Source: Methylorubrum aminovorans
GTDB lineage: Bacteria > Pseudomonadota > Alphaproteobacteria > Rhizobiales > Beijerinckiaceae
Assembly: GCF_022179725.1 (NCBI RefSeq)
Contig: NZ_BPRC01000015.1
Span: 1-64,000, forward strand
Direction: 5' to 3'
DNA length: 64,000 bases
Both the position numbers and the translations under genes were made by a program. This document shows, one piece after another, positions 61,684-64,000 of this stretch (positions are counted from its first letter, which is position 1; each line of letters opens with the position of its first letter). Under the pieces are notes generated by a model. The model saw only the letters and a list, made by a program, of their open reading frames with translations. It had not been told where the DNA came from and did no database searches.

Positions 61684-63207
61684 CTAGAAGAAGCCGAGCT
61701 TCTTCGAGGAGTAGCTGACCAGCATGTTCTTGGTCTGCTGGTAGTGATCGAGCATCATCTTATGGGTCTCGCGGCCGATACCGGACTGCTTGTAGCCGCC
61801 GAAGGCCGCGTGGGCCGGGTAGGCGTGATAGCAGTTCGTCCAGACGCGGCCGGCCTGGATCGCGCGGCCGAAGCGGTAGGCGCGGGTGCCGTCGCGGGTC
61901 CACACGCCGGCGCCGAGGCCGTAGAGCGTGTCGTTGGCGATGGAGAGCGCCTCCTCGTCGTCCTTGAAGGTGGTCACCGACAGGACGGGCCCGAAGATCT
62001 CCTCCTGGAAGATCCGCATCTTGTTGTGGCCCTTGAACACCGTCGGCTGCATGTAGAAGCCGTCGGCGAGATCGCCCTCGCGGGTGCCGCGGGCGCCGCC
62101 GGTGAGGCACTCGGCGCCCTCCTGCTTGCCGATATCGACGTAGCTGAGGATCTTCTCCAGCTGCTCGGAGGAGGCCTGGGCGCCGATCATGGTCGCCGGA
62201 TCGAGGGGCGAGCCCTGCGTGATCGCCTCGACGCGCTTGATCGCGCGCTCGATGAAGCGGTCGTAGATCGACTCGTGCACCAGCGCGCGGCTCGGGCAGG
62301 TGCAGACCTCGCCCTGGTTGAGGGCGAACATGGTGAAGCCTTCGAGCGCCTTGTCGAAGAAGTCGTCATCCTCGTTGGCCACGTCCCCGAAGAAGATGTT
62401 CGGCGACTTGCCGCCCAGCTCCAGCGTCACCGGGATCAGGTTCTGCGAGGCGTACTGCATGATCAGGCGGCCGGTGGTCGTCTCACCGGTGAACGCGATC
62501 TTGGCGATGCGCGGCGAGGAGGCCAGCGGCTTGCCGGCCTCCAGGCCGAAGCCGTTGACGACGTTGATCACGCCGGGCGGCAGCAGGTCACCGATCAGTT
62601 CCATGACCACGAGGATCGAGGCCGGGGTCTGCTCGGCGGGCTTGAGCACCACGCAGTTGCCGGCGGCGAGCGCGGGGGCCAGCTTCCACACCGCCATCAG
62701 GATCGGGAAGTTCCACGGAATGATCTGGCCGACGACGCCGAGCGGCTCGTGGAAGTGGTAGGCCACGGTGTCGTGGTCGATCTCGGAGATCGCGCCTTCC
62801 TGCGCCCGCACGCAGCTCGCGAAGTAGCGCCAGTGGTCGATGGCGAGCGGGATGTCGGCGGCGGTGGTCTCGCGGATCGGCTTGCCGTTGTCCCAGGTCT
62901 CGGCGAGCGCGATCAGATCGAGGTTCTCCTCCATCCGGTCGGCGATCTTGTTGAGGATGCGCGCGCGCTCGGCCGGCGCGGTGCGGCCCCAGGAATCCTT
63001 GGCGGCGTGCGCGGCGTCGAGCGCCTTGTCGATGTCCTGCGCGTCGGAGCGGGCGACCTCGCAGATCACCTTACCGGTAATAGGGGAAGTATTTTCGAAG
63101 TAGCGGCCGCCGACGGGAGCGGCCCACTGGCCGCCGATGAAGTTGTCGTAACGCGCCGAGAACGGCGACTTGGTCTTGGCGTCGGCCAGGAATTCGGGCT
63201 TGTTCAT
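61684..63207 (-). CDS. Aldehyde dehydrogenase, ExaC/AldB-like
   Basis: 507 residues from the ATG at 63207 (the frame starts at 63243). NAD(P)-dependent: Rossmann block [21 protein letters not shown], catalytic Glu in [14 protein letters not shown], catalytic Cys in [13 protein letters not shown], and the C-terminal [17 protein letters not shown] typical of ExaC/AldB (acetaldehyde-type) enzymes. Likely oxidises short aliphatic aldehydes formed from alcohols, a role fitting a methylotroph. Own terminator downstream; the promoter lies in 63208-63416. Confidence 0.94.
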   Translation of the reverse strand: MNKPEFLADAKTKSPFSARYDNFIGGQWAAPVGGRYFENTSPITGKVICEVARSDAQDIDKALDAAHAAKDSWGRTAPAERARILNKIADRMEENLDLIALAETWDNGKPIRETTAADIPLAIDHWRYFASCVRAQEGAISEIDHDTVAYHFHEPLGVVGQIIPWNFPILMAVWKLAPALAAGNCVVLKPAEQTPASILVVMELIGDLLPPGVINVVNGFGLEAGKPLASSPRIAKIAFTGETTTGRLIMQYASQNLIPVTLELGGKSPNIFFGDVANEDDDFFDKALEGFTMFALNQGEVCTCPSRALVHESIYDRFIERAIKRVEAITQGSPLDPATMIGAQASSEQLEKILSYVDIGKQEGAECLTGGARGTREGDLADGFYMQPTVFKGHNKMRIFQEEIFGPVLSVTTFKDDEEALSIANDTLYGLGAGVWTRDGTRAYRFGRAIQAGRVWTNCYHAYPAHAAFGGYKQSGIGRETHKMMLDHYQQTKNMLVSYSSKKLGFF

Positions 63208-63416
63208 CGCGTTTCCTCCATTGCGCTCGTTCATCGACCGCACTGCCGCGTTATCGCGGGAGACAAGAGCAGTCGCTCCGTCTGATCAAGCTGGACTTTG
63301 GGCCAACGCGGCTTCTGGCGGCCGCCGACTTGATCGTTTTCGCAACACTTTTCGCAATTGTTGTCTCTTGCCGCCGGGGGGCGGGAAGACCGCCGGTGCG
63401 AGTGGCGGCATGTCCT

Positions 63417-64000
63417 TCAGTTAGACCTTTTCGGGTTTGGTGGCGACCCCGCCCTTGGTCCAAGGCGCGAGGCCGGGCTGCCCTCTTCGGGCAGACGAGG
63501 CGCCTCGGTCTCGAGGCCGTTCTGATGCAGGATCAGGCCGGTGATGCGGCCCGCCTCGTCGGCGGTGAAGGTGATCTGCGCGTCGAGCGTGCGCAGGAAG
63601 AAGGCGCGCTCGCCCTCCGGGACAAGCTCGTTGCGCGGTTGCCGCGTGCCTTGCGCGAAGATCCGCCCGTCCTCGACGCTCACCGCGATCTCGGAGCCCG
63701 GCGCCAGGGCGTAGCGGCCGGCGAGCGCCGGCAGGCCGGAGCGATCGATGGCGACCTCCCTGTGCTCCCGCGGCGGCTCCGCGAGCACGGCGATCGCCTC
63801 CGCTTCGCTCACCCGCGGCCCGGTCCGGTCGCGGTGGTCGCGGTGCAGGATCACCCCGGTGGGCGTGCCGTCGGGCTCGGTCTCGAAGGTCAGGCGCATG
63901 TCGGCGACCGGCGAGACGAAGGTGCGGTCGCTCTCGGGCACGAAGGGAAAGGCGGGTTCGCGCAGGCCGGGCCCGTCGAGCCGCGCCGTCAAACCCTTGC
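63417..64000 (-). CDS. C-terminal part of a protein with DUF3471-like repeats (cut by window end)
   Basis: The frame is open to base 64000 with no stop, so the start lies beyond the window; at least 194 residues are visible. Two related beta-rich units can be seen, around residues 25-60 (DMRLTFETEPDGTPTGVILH) and 85-160 (LAGRYALAPGSEIAVSVEDG, then AQITFTADEAGRITGLILH), as in DUF3471-type domains found behind beta-lactamase-fold or peptidase domains. The catalytic part, if any, is outside. Periplasmic location likely for such proteins. Confidence 0.7.
   Translation of the reverse strand, partial: KGLTARLDGPGLREPAFPFVPESDRTFVSPVADMRLTFETEPDGTPTGVILHRDHRDRTGPRVSEAEAIAVLAEPPREHREVAIDRSGLPALAGRYALAPGSEIAVSVEDGRIFAQGTRQPRNELVPEGERAFFLRTLDAQITFTADEAGRITGLILHQNGLETEAPRLPEEGSPASRLGPRAGSPPNPKRSN

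Noticed and set aside
1-64000. CRISPR array, intact insertion sequence, prophage or rRNA operon
   Set aside because: No regularly spaced direct repeats, no transposase or integrase with intact motifs, no rRNA-like sequence; only palindromic short repeats were seen.

Overview
The window is a high-GC (roughly 70%) alphaproteobacterial chromosome segment. The gene content points to a pink-pigmented methylotroph of the Methylobacterium/Methylorubrum extorquens type: an almost complete set of hopanoid side-chain and transport genes (hpnG, H, I, J, K, L, M, N), a squalene-type (C30) carotenoid cluster, the polyhydroxybutyrate genes phaA/phaB with a divergent phaR, and an ExaC-like aldehyde dehydrogenase. 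The genus is inferred from gene content and style, not from a marker comparison.

Layout. 0.3-4.25 kb: a beta-class GST, a truncated glycosyltransferase, UDP-galactopyranose mutase, then about 1.4 kb of gene-empty, locally AT-rich sequence that stops exactly at the 3' end of tRNA-Gly(GCC), like the eroded edge of a tRNA-anchored island. 4.3-10.5 kb: housekeeping enzymes (Nudix, FAH-family hydrolase, FAD-linked 2-hydroxyacid dehydrogenase, DUF2218, M29 aminopeptidase, lipid A acyltransferase). 10.6-13.8 kb: phaB, phaA and divergent phaR. 14-19.4 kb: rpmF, a lytic transglycosylase, a gntK-HAD pair, an orphan Wza-like lipoprotein followed by hpnG. 19.5-32 kb: hopanoid island, with hpnH facing hpnG, hpnN divergent from hpnH, then hpnL-M-I-J-K on the minus strand; a glycine/inosamine-type amidinotransferase is divergent from hpnL. 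32-39.5 kb: mixed genes (GST, pseudo-hydrolase, phosphoesterase, cation transporter, MaoC, TrmH, HerA-like ATPase). 39.6-48.4 kb: pigment cluster (two CrtN/CrtP-class desaturases, DUF2141 protein, ABC exporter, glutamine amidotransferase, acyltransferase, glycosyltransferase). 48.6-55.7 kb: ppx/gppA, rlmE, adenine deaminase, lipoprotein, MFS, DoxX. 56-59.2 kb: a tight acyl-carrier-protein / AMP-ligase / PLP-decarboxylase operon. 59.2-64 kb: small unknown gene, a serine-recombinase-like protein whose active site is gone, a ModE-type regulator, aldehyde dehydrogenase, and a gene cut by the window end.

How the parts fit. HpnH joins adenosine to diploptene, HpnG removes adenine, HpnI adds an N-acetylglucosamine, HpnK deacetylates it, and HpnJ contracts the ring to the cyclitol ether. 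The amidinotransferase beside them is a strong candidate for the missing step that turns the cyclitol amine into the guanidine-substituted hopanoid known from Methylobacterium; this is my main candidate for an undescribed function. HpnN, L and M are membrane or transport factors. The pigment cluster resembles the staphyloxanthin gene set (desaturase, oxidase, glycosyltransferase, acyltransferase) with an added ABC exporter. The ACP/ligase/decarboxylase trio looks like a carrier-bound amine-forming module.

No intact insertion sequence, CRISPR array, rRNA or phage was seen. At least two families of palindromic dispersed repeats are present; one is read in frame at the C-terminus of the MFS transporter.
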